This document shows positions 18,946 through 27,717 of a DNA stretch of 64,000 nucleotides, in pieces (position 1 is the stretch's first letter; the number at the start of each line of letters is the position of its first letter). Location of the stretch: the NCBI RefSeq assembly GCF_000585395.1, contig NZ_KK073875.1:2027721-2091720 (forward strand). Direction: 5' to 3'. The DNA is from Saccharibacillus sacchari DSM 19268. GTDB lineage: Bacteria > Bacillota > Bacilli > Paenibacillales > Paenibacillaceae. Under the pieces are notes generated by a model. The model had not been told where the DNA came from, searched no databases, and saw only the letters and a list, made by a program, of their open reading frames with translations. The position numbers and the translations under genes were made by a program.

Positions 18946-20634
18946 TTACCCCAACCGATAAATCGCCGCTTCGTAAGGACGCAGCTCGAAGTCGCTTCCC
19001 TGCGTCACGCCCGGTTCGTAGTTCCCGAACAGGAACTCGCGCGGACGTTCGCACAGCCGATCCGGGCATTTGAACGTCGGCGTCTCCGCGAAGAAGTTCA
19101 GCACGATCAAAAGCGTCTCGTCTTCGAACGTGCGCGTGTACGCGAAAATATGCGGGTCCAGCGGCAGCAGCAGGCGATACTCGCCGTACAGCAGCGTCTG
19201 GCTCACCTTGCGCAGCTCGATCAGCTTTTTATAGTAATGATAGATCGAATCCGGGTTGTTGATCGCGGCTTCAACATTGATCTCCTCGTAGCCCGGCGCC
19301 AACCTGATCCACGGATGACCGGTCGTGAAGCCCGCATGGGACGAAGCATCCCACTGCATCGGCGTGCGGCCCGCGTCGCGGGTGTTGCGTTTGGCCAGAC
19401 GAAGCGCTTCTTCCTCGTCGATGCCGTTCTCGCTCGCATGATCGAGGAAATTCAGCGTTTCTTCGTCGCGGAAATCGTCCGCCGTCTCGAAGCCGCCGCC
19501 GATCATGCCCAGTTCCTCGCCTTGATAGATGGCCGGCGTGCCTTCGAGCGTCATCAGCAGCGTCGCCAGCATTTTGGCCGACAGCTCGCGATATTCGCCG
19601 GTGTGGCCGAACCGGGCAACGGAACGCGGTTGGTCGTGGTCGGCCAGATTGTTGGCGTTCCAGCCGTGGCCGTGCAGCACCGTCTGCCAATGGCTGATCG
19701 ATTGCTTCACGTCGAGCAAGGTCCACGTTTTATCCGTCCAACGGCCGATTCCTTGCGACGAATGGGAAAGCAGCATATGGTCGGAGTTCAGCACCATATT
19801 CGCTTTGCCCGGCTCGTCGCTGATCGAATCCAGCGTCTGCGACGGATCGAGCCCGGCCGCTTCGCCGATCGCGACAATATCGTATTCTTCGCCGATCTCT
19901 TCATATAAACGTTTGACGATGCCGTTCACTTTGTCCAAGCTGGAAAACATCTGATACGCCCGCTCGACCGGCATATGCTGCGCGTTTCCCGTATCTTCGT
20001 CGTCGTGGCCTTCCGTTTTCACGATATGGGCAATGGAGTTGAAATGGAATCCGTCGACCCCTTTGTCCGCCCAAAACTTGACGATCTGATACGCTTCTTC
20101 GCGCACCTGCTCGTTGTCCCAATTGAGGTTCGGTTGGCGATGGCTGTACAGGTGCATATAATATTCTTCCGTATCGGCATCGAATTCCCAGACGGAACCG
20201 CCGAAGTACGACCCCCAGTTGTTCGGGAACCCGGAGCCTCGCCCTTCGCGCCAGATATAGTAGTTTCGTTTGTCGTTTTTCTTGGATGCGCGCGATTCTT
20301 CGAACCACGGATGCTCATTCGACGTATGGTTAAAGGGCATCTCCAGCATGATCTTCATGCTCCGGGCATGCGCTTCCTCCAACAGACGGTCGAAATCTTC
20401 CATCGTGCCGAATTTGTCCATGATCTTCCGGTAGTCGCGAATATCGTAACCGCCTTCATGATCGGGCGAATCGTAGACGGGCGTCAGCCATAACACGTCC
20501 ACGCCCAAATCCTGCAAATAATCCAACTTCGAGATAATGCCCGCCAAATCCCCGACACCGTCGCCGTTTGCATCCATAAAGCTTTTCGGATAGATCTCAT
20601 AAACGACGCTTTCCTTCCACCATTTCGGATTCAT
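18946..20634 (-). CDS. GH13 alpha-glucosidase paralogue lacking the catalytic nucleophile
   Basis: A 562-residue protein with the complete GH13 barrel plus C-terminal domain, clearly homologous to the alpha-glucosidase at 11269 (WWKESVVYEIYPKSF, NPDSIYHYYKKLIELRK). Key residues differ. The nucleophile region GFRLDAI reads GFHFNSI, so Asp is Asn199 and the invariant Arg is His197. The region I Asp is Glu98 (LEMPFNHTS). NHD reads DHD (332-334). Glu258 (IGEAAG) and the transition-state Asp334 remain. By GH13 chemistry such a protein should not hydrolyse glycosides, so binding, regulatory or otherwise altered function is inferred. The reading frame is intact over its whole length, so it is not a decaying pseudogene. 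ATG at 20634 follows GGAGG. Confidence 0.9.
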   Translation of the reverse strand: MNPKWWKESVVYEIYPKSFMDANGDGVGDLAGIISKLDYLQDLGVDVLWLTPVYDSPDHEGGYDIRDYRKIMDKFGTMEDFDRLLEEAHARSMKIMLEMPFNHTSNEHPWFEESRASKKNDKRNYYIWREGRGSGFPNNWGSYFGGSVWEFDADTEEYYMHLYSHRQPNLNWDNEQVREEAYQIVKFWADKGVDGFHFNSIAHIVKTEGHDDEDTGNAQHMPVERAYQMFSSLDKVNGIVKRLYEEIGEEYDIVAIGEAAGLDPSQTLDSISDEPGKANMVLNSDHMLLSHSSQGIGRWTDKTWTLLDVKQSISHWQTVLHGHGWNANNLADHDQPRSVARFGHTGEYRELSAKMLATLLMTLEGTPAIYQGEELGMIGGGFETADDFRDEETLNFLDHASENGIDEEEALRLAKRNTRDAGRTPMQWDASSHAGFTTGHPWIRLAPGYEEINVEAAINNPDSIYHYYKKLIELRKVSQTLLYGEYRLLLPLDPHIFAYTRTFEDETLLIVLNFFAETPTFKCPDRLCERPREFLFGNYEPGVTQGSDFELRPYEAAIYRLG

Positions 20635-20667
20635 GAGTCTTCCTCCTTCCGATTCGCGAACCAAAAG

Positions 20668-20710
20668 AAGCGGAAAGGTCTGCCCTCTAACGAGACAACT
20701 TTCCGCTTCC
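20668..20710 (-). terminator. Terminator after the SDR gene
   Basis: AAGCGGAAAG / CTTTCCGCTT stem, then TTCTTTTGG on the minus strand. It separates the dehydrogenase from the GH13 paralogue. Confidence 0.7.
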
Positions 20711-20745
20711 CCTCATTTACGTCGAATACATCAAGCGACCGACCG

Positions 20746-21549
<804 letters not shown>

Positions 21550-21757
21550 TTATTTGTACACGCTTGGGCTGTTGCAGAAACTCTATTTTTGCTATCGCTT
21601 TTTTTTTAAAAAACCCTCAAAGTTAAGCTTGGGTTAAGATTCGGGGTTTATAGTACAGATAGAAAGAGGCAACAAACCACCAAACACGCAAACAGAAGGC
21701 CGACCTCCATATAGCAAAAAACGACAGGTATCCAAAATAAGAAAGCGAGGAATTTGT

Positions 21758-22249
21758 ATGAAAACCATGCGAAAAAACAGTACGAAAAACACGCAGCCCC
21801 GAACCTTGAGCGCGGCGTCCGAACTTCCGGTGAAAAAAAGCATCAATCTGAAACGGATCTGGATCATCGGCACGCTTGCGCTCGGCATCACTTTGGGGAG
21901 CGGATTGGCCGGAGGCAAGGTTGAAGCCGAAGCCGTTTACCGCGAGACGCCTCCTTCGTCCAGCGACGACGCAGCGAACAAACCGAACGCTTTCTTGTAC
22001 GCGCTGGGCGCGCAAAACGAGCAAGCCGTCTATGACCTGATGTACGAAGGTCTGTCGCTTCGCGAAATCGCCGTGCTCGGCGGAGGCAGCGAAGACGAAC
22101 TGGCCGCCCTGCAAGTGCGCGAGCTGGAACAGCAGTTGGAGCAACGGCTGGCCGACGGCCAAATCACCAAGGAAGCTTACATAGCGTACAAGGCCGAACT
22201 GCCTGAGATTATCTCGGCGAGCCTGTCGTCGAGCATGGAAAGCTTGTAA
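21758..22249 (+). CDS. Putative membrane-anchored or secreted hypothetical protein
   Basis: A 163-residue protein. A basic N-terminal region (about 1-30) precedes one hydrophobic stretch (IWIIGTLALGITLGSGLAGG), which is either an anchor or an uncleaved signal. The rest is acidic and helical (VYDLMYEGLSLREIAVLGGGSEDELAALQVRELEQQLEQRLADGQ), ending in a short amphipathic segment. I do not recognise the family. GCGAGGAA precedes the ATG. It stands alone between convergent or divergent neighbours and has its own terminator, so it is probably expressed as a single gene. Confidence 0.75.
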   Translation: MKTMRKNSTKNTQPRTLSAASELPVKKSINLKRIWIIGTLALGITLGSGLAGGKVEAEAVYRETPPSSSDDAANKPNAFLYALGAQNEQAVYDLMYEGLSLREIAVLGGGSEDELAALQVRELEQQLEQRLADGQITKEAYIAYKAELPEIISASLSSSMESL

Positions 22250-22294
22250 TCCTGACGTATACGCCAACCACATAGACTGCTTCAAGCGCGCAAC

Positions 22295-22333
22295 GAAGAC
22301 TCCCTTTTCTTTTCGGAAAAAGGAGTCTTTTTA
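22295..22333 (+). terminator. Terminator of the hypothetical membrane protein gene
   Basis: AAGACTCCCTTTT pairs with AAAAAGGAGTCTT and is followed by TTTT. It lies 45 bases after the stop codon. Confidence 0.9.
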
Positions 22334-22345
22334 TCGTGCTCTTCT

Positions 22346-22909
22346 TTATTCTTCCTCTAACTTCATCAGCAGCTGTTCGATCCGCAAAGACATCCCCGTC
22401 GGCTCCTCCTCCATCCCGCGCTCGATCCAATTCTGAATCACGCCGAATACGCCCGACACGATAAATAAACTTTCTGTTTCTTCGAACACGGTTGGCGGAT
22501 GGCTCAAGGCCCTTTCGGTCAATATCTCTTGCAGCACTTTGGTTTTGAAAAAGTCTTTGAATGTATTCGGCGTGAGCAGCGTGTTTTGGGGATCGGCCAG
22601 CATGCGGAACAACGTTCGGTTTTCATAGATGTAGTCGGTGAGTTTTCGGATAAAATGAACGACGCCGCGGCGATCCTGTATCGGAAAAGACTCGTCGTAC
22701 AGCTGATCCATGCGTTCGAACATCTCTTTCTCGATTTCTTCGTACAGCGCGTAAATATCCTGGTAATGCAAATAAAATGTCCCTCTGCCGATATTCGCCC
22801 GCTCCGTGATTTCAAGAATCGTGATTTTGGAGATGGTTTTGGTATCCAGCAGGGTTAAAAAGGCTTGTTTGATCGCTGCCCGGGTTCGGACGGCGCGACG
22901 GTCTCCCAC
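22346..22909 (-). CDS. TetR/AcrR-family transcriptional regulator
   Basis: A 187-residue regulator. The N-terminal helix-turn-helix is canonical (TRAAIKQAFLTLLDTKTISKITILEITERANIGRGTFYLHYQD). The C-terminal ligand domain resembles the TetR_C_8 type (IYENRTLFRMLADPQNT... FVSGVFGVIQNWIERG). The start is GTG at 22909, seven bases after GAGGGGG. The gene is divergent from the acetyltransferase at 23060, with about 150 bases between them, so mutual or autoregulation there is plausible but not shown. Confidence 0.92.
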   Translation of the reverse strand: MGDRRAVRTRAAIKQAFLTLLDTKTISKITILEITERANIGRGTFYLHYQDIYALYEEIEKEMFERMDQLYDESFPIQDRRGVVHFIRKLTDYIYENRTLFRMLADPQNTLLTPNTFKDFFKTKVLQEILTERALSHPPTVFEETESLFIVSGVFGVIQNWIERGMEEEPTGMSLRIEQLLMKLEEE

Positions 22910-23059
22910 GACGGTTCCCCCTCATTTTATGTACAATCCGGACGACTCTGTTCATTAATAGACAAAGTCGGCGAATCCGCTATATTTTATTTCTTTTCCG
23001 CTTCCTACAATAAAGAAAACGTACAGACAAAGAAAATCTGCACACCAAAGGAGAAAACC

Positions 23060-23686
23060 ATGCAAACTTACCGTTTGGCCGAAAAGCACGAAATGCGCGA
23101 GGTCGCCACGTTGTTCACGGAGTCGTTTATGGACTATCCGCTGTTCAAGCTCATTTTGAGCAAAGGCGAAGCGTACCGAAACGAATTGTTCAAGCTCAAT
23201 TATATCAATACGAAGTCGTATGTTCAGCAGGACTCCTGCTTTGTCGGGATATTGGACGGGAAGATCGTATCGGCGGTATTGCTGAAAAAAAGCGGAGATC
23301 CGGGGCCGGGCTTCATGCGGTATCTGTTCAACGGCGGATTGGCGCTGGCGGCGCGGGTAGGCGTCAAGCGGATCACGCATATTTTGAGTACGTTGGACAA
23401 GATGAAGGAGGCTTGCAGCCGGTACGGGAAAGACACGTGGTACGTGGATTCGTTTGCGGTGGCGAAAGGCTATCAGGGGAAGAGCCTGGGGAGCGCGTTG
23501 TTCCATTACTTTATTTTCCCGCATGTGCGCAAGCAAGGGGGCGGAATGGTCACGCTGGTAACGCATACGGAATTGAATAAGAAGTTTTATTGTAAAAACG
23601 GGTTTGAGGTGTTTAGCGAATTCGGGATCGGGCCGGAAGGCGGGCGAATTCCGAACTATAGTTTTCGGCACGAGATCGGAGAATGA
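23060..23686 (+). CDS. GNAT-family N-acetyltransferase
   Basis: A 208-residue acetyltransferase. The acetyl-CoA motif is clear (VDSFAVAKGYQGKSLGSALFHYF, a Q-G-x-S-L-G variant of R/Q-x-x-G-x-G/A). It is followed by the beta-strand and helix LVTHTELNKKFYCKNGFEVF usual near the end of GNAT proteins. The N-terminus MQTYRLAEKHEMREVATLFTESF is also typical. The ATG at 23060 has AAAGGAG at six bases; the longer in-frame extension to 22865 would overlap the tetR gene and has no binding site. The substrate is unknown. A nested-palindrome repeat begins seven bases after the stop codon. Confidence 0.9.
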   Translation: MQTYRLAEKHEMREVATLFTESFMDYPLFKLILSKGEAYRNELFKLNYINTKSYVQQDSCFVGILDGKIVSAVLLKKSGDPGPGFMRYLFNGGLALAARVGVKRITHILSTLDKMKEACSRYGKDTWYVDSFAVAKGYQGKSLGSALFHYFIFPHVRKQGGGMVTLVTHTELNKKFYCKNGFEVFSEFGIGPEGGRIPNYSFRHEIGE

Positions 23687-23692
23687 TGGGGG

Positions 23693-23860
23693 GAAGCTTG
23701 GGCGCTGCGGGGGAAATTACAAGCATATGCTTCCGAAGTGCATTTCTTCGAAATGCTTCACAAGACGCTGTCTCACCCGGAAAATTTGATTAAAGTTTTA
23801 AATGGAATTTTCCGGGTTCAAAGGCGTCTTTCACTGAATTCCCCCCTTCGCTATAGCTTC
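23693..23860 (-). repeat. Nested-palindrome intergenic element, copy E
   Basis: Outer GAAGCT/AGCTTC, then the AATTCAGTGAAAGACGCC arm (minus strand) and a 12-bp central stem ACCCGGAAAATT (23775-23786) / AATTTTCCGGGT (23806-23817). One arm carries an extra GCATTTC-GAA-GAAATGC hairpin (about 23740-23756). Confidence 0.9.
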
Positions 23861-24125
23861 TTGAGAGGGTAGAACAGGGAAAAACAACTACTAAGATCTT
23901 GATTTTGAGAATAAGTGCGAATATGCAGTTGTTTTCTTCTAATTTCACTTTTCCAGAAGAATAGATGCGAATATCCATTTAATCTTTCGACCTTGTGCTT
24001 TTTCACGCGTTTTTGCTTCAAATAACTGTAGATTTGCATGTATGCAAAGAATGCAGAGCGAATCGCTCGAAACAAGTGTATGTGAGCACTTATTTCAAAA
24101 GGTTCGCTGCTGTATCGAGTGCCAA
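23861..24125. other. AT-rich spacer with a loose long inverted repeat
   Basis: GCGAATATGCAGTTGTTTTC (about 23918) is roughly complementary to CAAATAACTGTAGATTTGCA (about 24020), and GATGCGAATATCCAT sits between them. No gene is seen. Confidence 0.5.
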
Positions 24126-24608
24126 TCACGCCTCGGCAGGCTCAGGGGAGATCAGACGGATGCCTAAGCGGCCGGTCAGTCCCTCGATGCAGTCGGCCAT
24201 GACGCGGTTGTGGTTCCAGACGAAGGCCGGGCGGAAGAACGGGGCCCAAAGGTTCATCCAGCGTTTTTTCGTTCGTACCTCCCAGGTGTAGCGGACGCGG
24301 GTGCAGGCGCCGATCTGTTCGAACTCCAGGCGTCCGCGGCCTTCGAGGTGGCCGTCGGCGCGCAGTTCGATCAGGCGGGGTCTGCGCTTTTCGACGATCT
24401 GCGCGGTAAAAGATAGCTTATAGAGCATGCGGGTACGGATGACGGTGAGGTATTCGTCTCCAATGCCGTCGCCGCTGCTTCCCGCTTTCACTTTGCAGAT
24501 CGAACAGCCGCGCCACCAATCGGCACGCTCGGGTTCTTCGATCAGTTTCCATAATTCTTCCGCGCTCGTCTCCAACATCCAGTCGCTGACGAATCGGTAT
24601 CCGTTCAT
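24126..24608 (-). CDS. SRPBCC-fold (polyketide cyclase/START-like) protein
   Basis: A 160-residue protein with the START/Bet v1-like layout. An opening strand and helix (FVSDWMLETSAEELWKLIEEPERADWW) is followed by repeated beta strands (LSFTAQIVEKRRPRLIELRADGHLEGRGRLEFEQIGACTRVRYTWEVRT) and a long C-terminal helix (NHNRVMADCIEGLTGRLG). Such proteins bind hydrophobic ligands, and function cannot be read further. ATG at 24608 follows GGGAG ten bases upstream. It converges on the acetyltransferase gene, with a repeat-rich spacer between. No operon partner is visible. Confidence 0.8.
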   Translation of the reverse strand: MNGYRFVSDWMLETSAEELWKLIEEPERADWWRGCSICKVKAGSSGDGIGDEYLTVIRTRMLYKLSFTAQIVEKRRPRLIELRADGHLEGRGRLEFEQIGACTRVRYTWEVRTKKRWMNLWAPFFRPAFVWNHNRVMADCIEGLTGRLGIRLISPEPAEA

Positions 24609-25113
24609 AAGGCTTCGCTCCCTTGCCGATTGATCTTCTTCCTTTCATTAACACCGGGCAAGGAAATTGAACAGCGGGTCAGTAGAAAAAACGAGGAATG
24701 TCTTTTGGCGAAAATTGATTTCCTCTATGGACATTGCATACGGAGGTTTTTTCGCATACCGACATCCATGATCGATCCGAAACTTGTTTCCTGAACGCCG
24801 GTATTCCTGGGCGATCCGAAGATCGTGTTCCGAAGGCGTGGATTTTCGGTCCGCGACTTTTAACGGATCGTAGCGACACTTAGCAGCTGATATCGGCCTT
24901 TTGAAAAATGTAACGGATCAAGCAGACGCTTAGAGGAGAAAACTCGGATTTTCAAAGCCGAAAACGGCTCTTTTTCCGGCTAAGCGTCGTCTGGTTCCGT
25001 TAAAAATAAACAACCGCCTAAAAGAGATCGCTAACGGACATACGATCCGTTACGAACCCTTTTAGACGGTTTTCAAGAAATCAGCGTCCAACTTCCACCT
25101 CTACCCGTTGCAA
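24609..25113. other. 505-bp spacer holding dispersed repeats
   Basis: The left half (24640-24850) shows no gene and only short repeated words (CGATCCGAA twice). The right half holds the second TAACGGATC / GCTAAGCGTC cluster. Confidence 0.6.
24862..25055. repeat. Cluster of TAACGGATC / GCTAAGCGTC motifs, locus 2
   Basis: TTTTAACGGATCGTAGCGAC (24860), TAACGGATCAAGCAGACGC + TTAG (24912), GCTAAGCGTCGTCTGGTTCC + GTTA (about 24981) and TAACGGACATACGATCCGTT (about 25033). The second and third pair with each other around a loop of about 50 bases. The order of motif types is inverted relative to locus 1 at 9816-10010. Confidence 0.85.
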
Positions 25114-26337
25114 TTACGCCGTCACGGGTTTAAAAGGATTCGGCAGCTTGCTCCAATCCTGCCCCATCTCCTCAGTCGTCAGCAGCGTCGCATCCAGCGA
25201 CCGCTCGATCTCTTCGCGATCCATGCCGATCCCGATGAACACCAGCTTCGTCACGCGGTCGCCCCATTTATCGTCCCAATCCGGCGAGTTTTCTAGCGAT
25301 TCGCCTTCGCCAAAGTAGAACGCGCGCTCCTCCGGCGTCAGTGCCGACACCCAAAGTCCCGCGCTGGTGAATTCTTTCGAGCTGCCCGCCTGGCTGAACG
25401 AATACGCTTTACGGTTATCGAACGCCATCCACACGATGCCTTTGGAACGCACGACGGCTTCCGGCCAGCGTCCCATCCAGCGGCCGAAGCGTTCGGGATG
25501 GAACGGGATCTTTCTTTTATACACGAACGAATTGATCCCATACTCCTCCGTCTCGGGCGTATGCTCCTCCTTCGACAGTTCCAGAACCCAGCCCGCCGAC
25601 GCACTCGCCTGATCGAAATCGAAACGTCCGGTGTTCAGGATTTCCTTCGGATCGACTTTTCCTTTGACCGAACGAATAAACTTCGCCGTCGGCTGAAGGC
25701 TGCGCAGCACCTCTTCCAGACGATCCAGCTCTTCCGGCTCCACGAGGTCGCATTTGTTCAAGATCAGCACATCGCAGAATTCCACCTGTTCGACCAATAG
25801 ATCCACGATGCTGCGTTCGTCTTCGTCGGCGACTTCCTGTCCGCGATCCCGCAGCTTTTCCCGCGACTGATAATCTTTCCAGAATTCCGCCGCGTTCACC
25901 ACCGTCACCATCGTATCGAGCTTGGTGAGCTGCGTCAGGTCGATGCCGTTTTCTTCATCCACGTAGCTGAAGGTCTGGGCTACCGGAACCGGCTCGCCGA
26001 TCCCTGTCGATTCGATCAGAATATAGTCGTAACGTCCGTCCTGCGCCAAGCGCTCCACTTCCACCAGCAAATCTTCGCGCAGCGTGCAGCAGATGCAGCC
26101 GTTGGACATCTCCACCAGCTTCTCGTCGATCCTCGACAGTCCGCCGCCTTCCCGCACCAGATCCGCGTCGATGTTCACTTCGCTCATATCGTTCACGATC
26201 ACGGCCACCCGCAGCCCTTCCCGGTTATTCAGCACATGATTCAGCAACGTTGTTTTGCCCGATCCCAGGTAACCGCTCAGAACTGTAACCGGAATCCGGC
26301 GATCGCTCCCTGTTTGTTTGGTATCAAAAAGACTCAT
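25114..26337 (-). CDS. zagA: COG0523 GTPase metallochaperone, Zur-regulated (ZagA/YciC type)
   Basis: A 407-residue G3E GTPase of the COG0523 family, expected to deliver Zn2+ to client enzymes using GTP. Visible motifs are Walker [12 protein letters not shown], the metal-binding CxCC in [11 protein letters not shown], the Walker B-like IESTGIGEP, and NKCD for guanine specificity. The C-terminal CobW_C domain ([17 protein letters not shown]) ends with the [13 protein letters not shown] motif. A perfect Zur box lies between the promoter and the start codon, so zinc limitation should switch the gene on, as for B. subtilis yciC/zagA. The symbol is given by this combination of family and regulation. 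The gene is monocistronic. In B. subtilis ZagA supports the folate enzyme FolE; whether this holds here is not visible. Confidence 0.93.
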   Translation of the reverse strand: MSLFDTKQTGSDRRIPVTVLSGYLGSGKTTLLNHVLNNREGLRVAVIVNDMSEVNIDADLVREGGGLSRIDEKLVEMSNGCICCTLREDLLVEVERLAQDGRYDYILIESTGIGEPVPVAQTFSYVDEENGIDLTQLTKLDTMVTVVNAAEFWKDYQSREKLRDRGQEVADEDERSIVDLLVEQVEFCDVLILNKCDLVEPEELDRLEEVLRSLQPTAKFIRSVKGKVDPKEILNTGRFDFDQASASAGWVLELSKEEHTPETEEYGINSFVYKRKIPFHPERFGRWMGRWPEAVVRSKGIVWMAFDNRKAYSFSQAGSSKEFTSAGLWVSALTPEERAFYFGEGESLENSPDWDDKWGDRVTKLVFIGIGMDREEIERSLDATLLTTEEMGQDWSKLPNPFKPVTA

Positions 26338-26370
26338 AAGACTTCTCGCTTCCTTTCGGAATGAATTTAA

Positions 26371-26385
26371 TCGTAATTATTACGA
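26371..26385. promoter_or_regulatory. Zur operator
   Basis: TCGTAATTATTACGA is identical to the B. subtilis Zur core TCGTAATNATTACGA, and flanking bases extend the palindrome (AATCGTAATTATTACGATT). It lies 34 bases before the zagA start, just downstream of the promoter. Confidence 0.93.
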
Positions 26386-26398
26386 TTTAACTTGTTGT

Positions 26399-26428
26399 AT
26401 CTTAATCCTTTTCGATAGAGATTGTCAA
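26399..26428 (-). promoter_or_regulatory. Promoter of zagA
   Basis: On the minus strand TTGACA, 18 bases, then TAAGAT. The Zur box begins 13 bases downstream of the -10, so bound Zur would block early transcription. Confidence 0.6.
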
Positions 26429-26515
26429 TGCGTGCCGATTTTCGTTCGCGAAACGGACACCATGCTGTCTCAGTTAACGGACTATAATGGAGGTTGAGGA
26501 AAAAGGAGGAATTCC

Positions 26516-27104
26516 ATGCCAAGTTACGATTACGCATCCAAACACGAGTTGAAAGCCGCGATTCACGCCGCTTACCTCAAGCTGGATGCCGAGTATGACG
26601 GAATCAGCGACGCGGATCGCGACGCACGTTTTCCCGATGTCGATCGCACGCCTGCGGAGATTTGGGCGTATCAACTGGGTTGGGGCGACACACCGAAAAT
26701 GCCCGCTCCGGGCTACAAATGGAACCCGTCCCTTGTCAGATCCAGAGGTATGGTTACGTCCAACTGAAACCCACCTACACCATGCGGGTTTCAGCCGAAC
26801 GAAATCCAAGGATTTAAGTCTGACAAGGAACCCACTCGGCGGGATGTACGCAGACTTTTATCGGCAGTATGAAGGCTATTCGCTGACCGAGCTTCGAGCA
26901 ATGTTCGCCCAAGCGGAATCGGAATGGCTGGAGTGGATCGAGAATTTGAGCGAGGAGGAGCTGTTCGTTCAAGGACAGCGCCGCTGGACCGGAGACAAGC
27001 CGAACTGGCCGATGGCGCGTTGGATACATATCAATTCGGCTGCGCCGTTCGGGACTTTTCGGGCGAAAATACGGAAGTGGAAAAGGGCGAAGGCGGCGGC
27101 GTGA
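26516..27104 (+). pseudogene. ClbS/DfsB-family gene broken by a hairpin insertion
   Basis: The first frame encodes MPSYDYASKHELKAAIHAAY...VDRTPAEIWAYQLGW...PAPGYKWNP, the N-terminal half of a DinB-like four-helix ClbS/DfsB protein, and then runs into a stop at 26765. The second half (NPLGGMYADFYRQYEGYSL...ELFVQGQRRW...WPMARWIHINSAAPFGTFRAKIRKWKR) resumes in another frame. A duplicated AACCC (26723 and 26829) shows exactly 106 extra bases. Removing them rejoins KWN-PLGG in frame, as expected for the family. A stretch of about 15 residues usual between YQLGW and PAPGYKWN also seems deleted, judged from memory of the family. AAAGGAGGAATTCC precedes the ATG. The gene is almost certainly inactive. 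Confidence 0.88.
26728..26831. mobile_element. MITE-like hairpin insertion inside the dfsB-like gene
   Basis: Terminal inverted repeats GTCCCTTGTCAGA (26728-26740) and TCTGACAAGGAAC (26819-26831) match at 12 of 13 positions. An internal hairpin CTGAAACCC (26764-26772) / GGGTTTCAG (26786-26794) lies between. The exact ends are ambiguous: either a 2-bp CC duplication, or a 7-bp GGAACCC duplication (26721 and 26827) with a slightly shorter element. It has no coding capacity. Confidence 0.8.
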
Positions 27105-27169
27105 GATAAAGGAAATGCGCGGCATTCTGACATGTCTTGCAGAAAGTTAGCGGGGGGTTGATCGGAAAT

Positions 27170-27592
27170 TTACATCCTCCAACCATACCCGATCCACGCC
27201 CGCGTATTCGGATTAAAATACAGACTTTTGTTCTCATTGCCGAACCGCGGATTCAAATCCGGGTAGGTTACGCGCACCGCATACCCGCCGTTCGTCCAGC
27301 ACAACCAGCGGTGAAAAGTCTGCCAACCTCCAATAGAAGCGACGTTGTTTGACCCCACCCGCTCCACCTGAGCCTCAAGCAGCCCCGGATACCCGTCCAG
27401 CGCTTCGCGCTCTTCGACCTCCATATGCCGATAAGACGCCTGAATAAAAACATCTTCCGCAATAAACATCGTGCTCCATATCCAATAACCGATCACCAAA
27501 ACCAATATGGACAAAGCCGTCACAAGGCGCGCTTTGCCCCATCCTCGGCTCTGTTTGGTTTCGCTCGCTTCTTTTCGTGCGGTCAACTTCAT
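27170..27592 (-). CDS. Single-pass membrane protein of unknown function
   Basis: A 140-residue protein with a basic N-terminus (to about residue 20), one membrane helix (LVTALSILVLVIGYWIWSTMF) and an external domain of about 95 residues rich in Trp, Tyr and Asn (GGWQTFHRWLCWTNGGYAVRVTYP, ENKSLYFNPNTRAWIGYGWRM). I do not recognise the family. GGAGG lies seven bases before the ATG at 27592; the ten-residue upstream extension would cover that site. It follows the MFS transporter on the same strand but a terminator separates them. Confidence 0.75.
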   Translation of the reverse strand: MKLTARKEASETKQSRGWGKARLVTALSILVLVIGYWIWSTMFIAEDVFIQASYRHMEVEEREALDGYPGLLEAQVERVGSNNVASIGGWQTFHRWLCWTNGGYAVRVTYPDLNPRFGNENKSLYFNPNTRAWIGYGWRM

Positions 27593-27660
27593 ACTCTTTC
27601 CTCCTGGTCGGTGCTTGAGCAATCGAGGTCACTCCTACACCCGATTCGTCAAGAAAAAGG

Positions 27661-27704
27661 AAATTCCTGCTATTCATCAACATATCGATGAATAGCAGGA
27701 ATTT
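27661..27704 (-). terminator. Terminator of the MFS transporter gene
   Basis: An 18-bp near-perfect stem, AAATTCCTGCTATTCATC / GATGAATAGCAGGAATTT, with a short loop, followed on the minus strand by CCTTTTTCTT. Confidence 0.9.
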
Positions 27705-27717
27705 AGAAAAACGCAGC

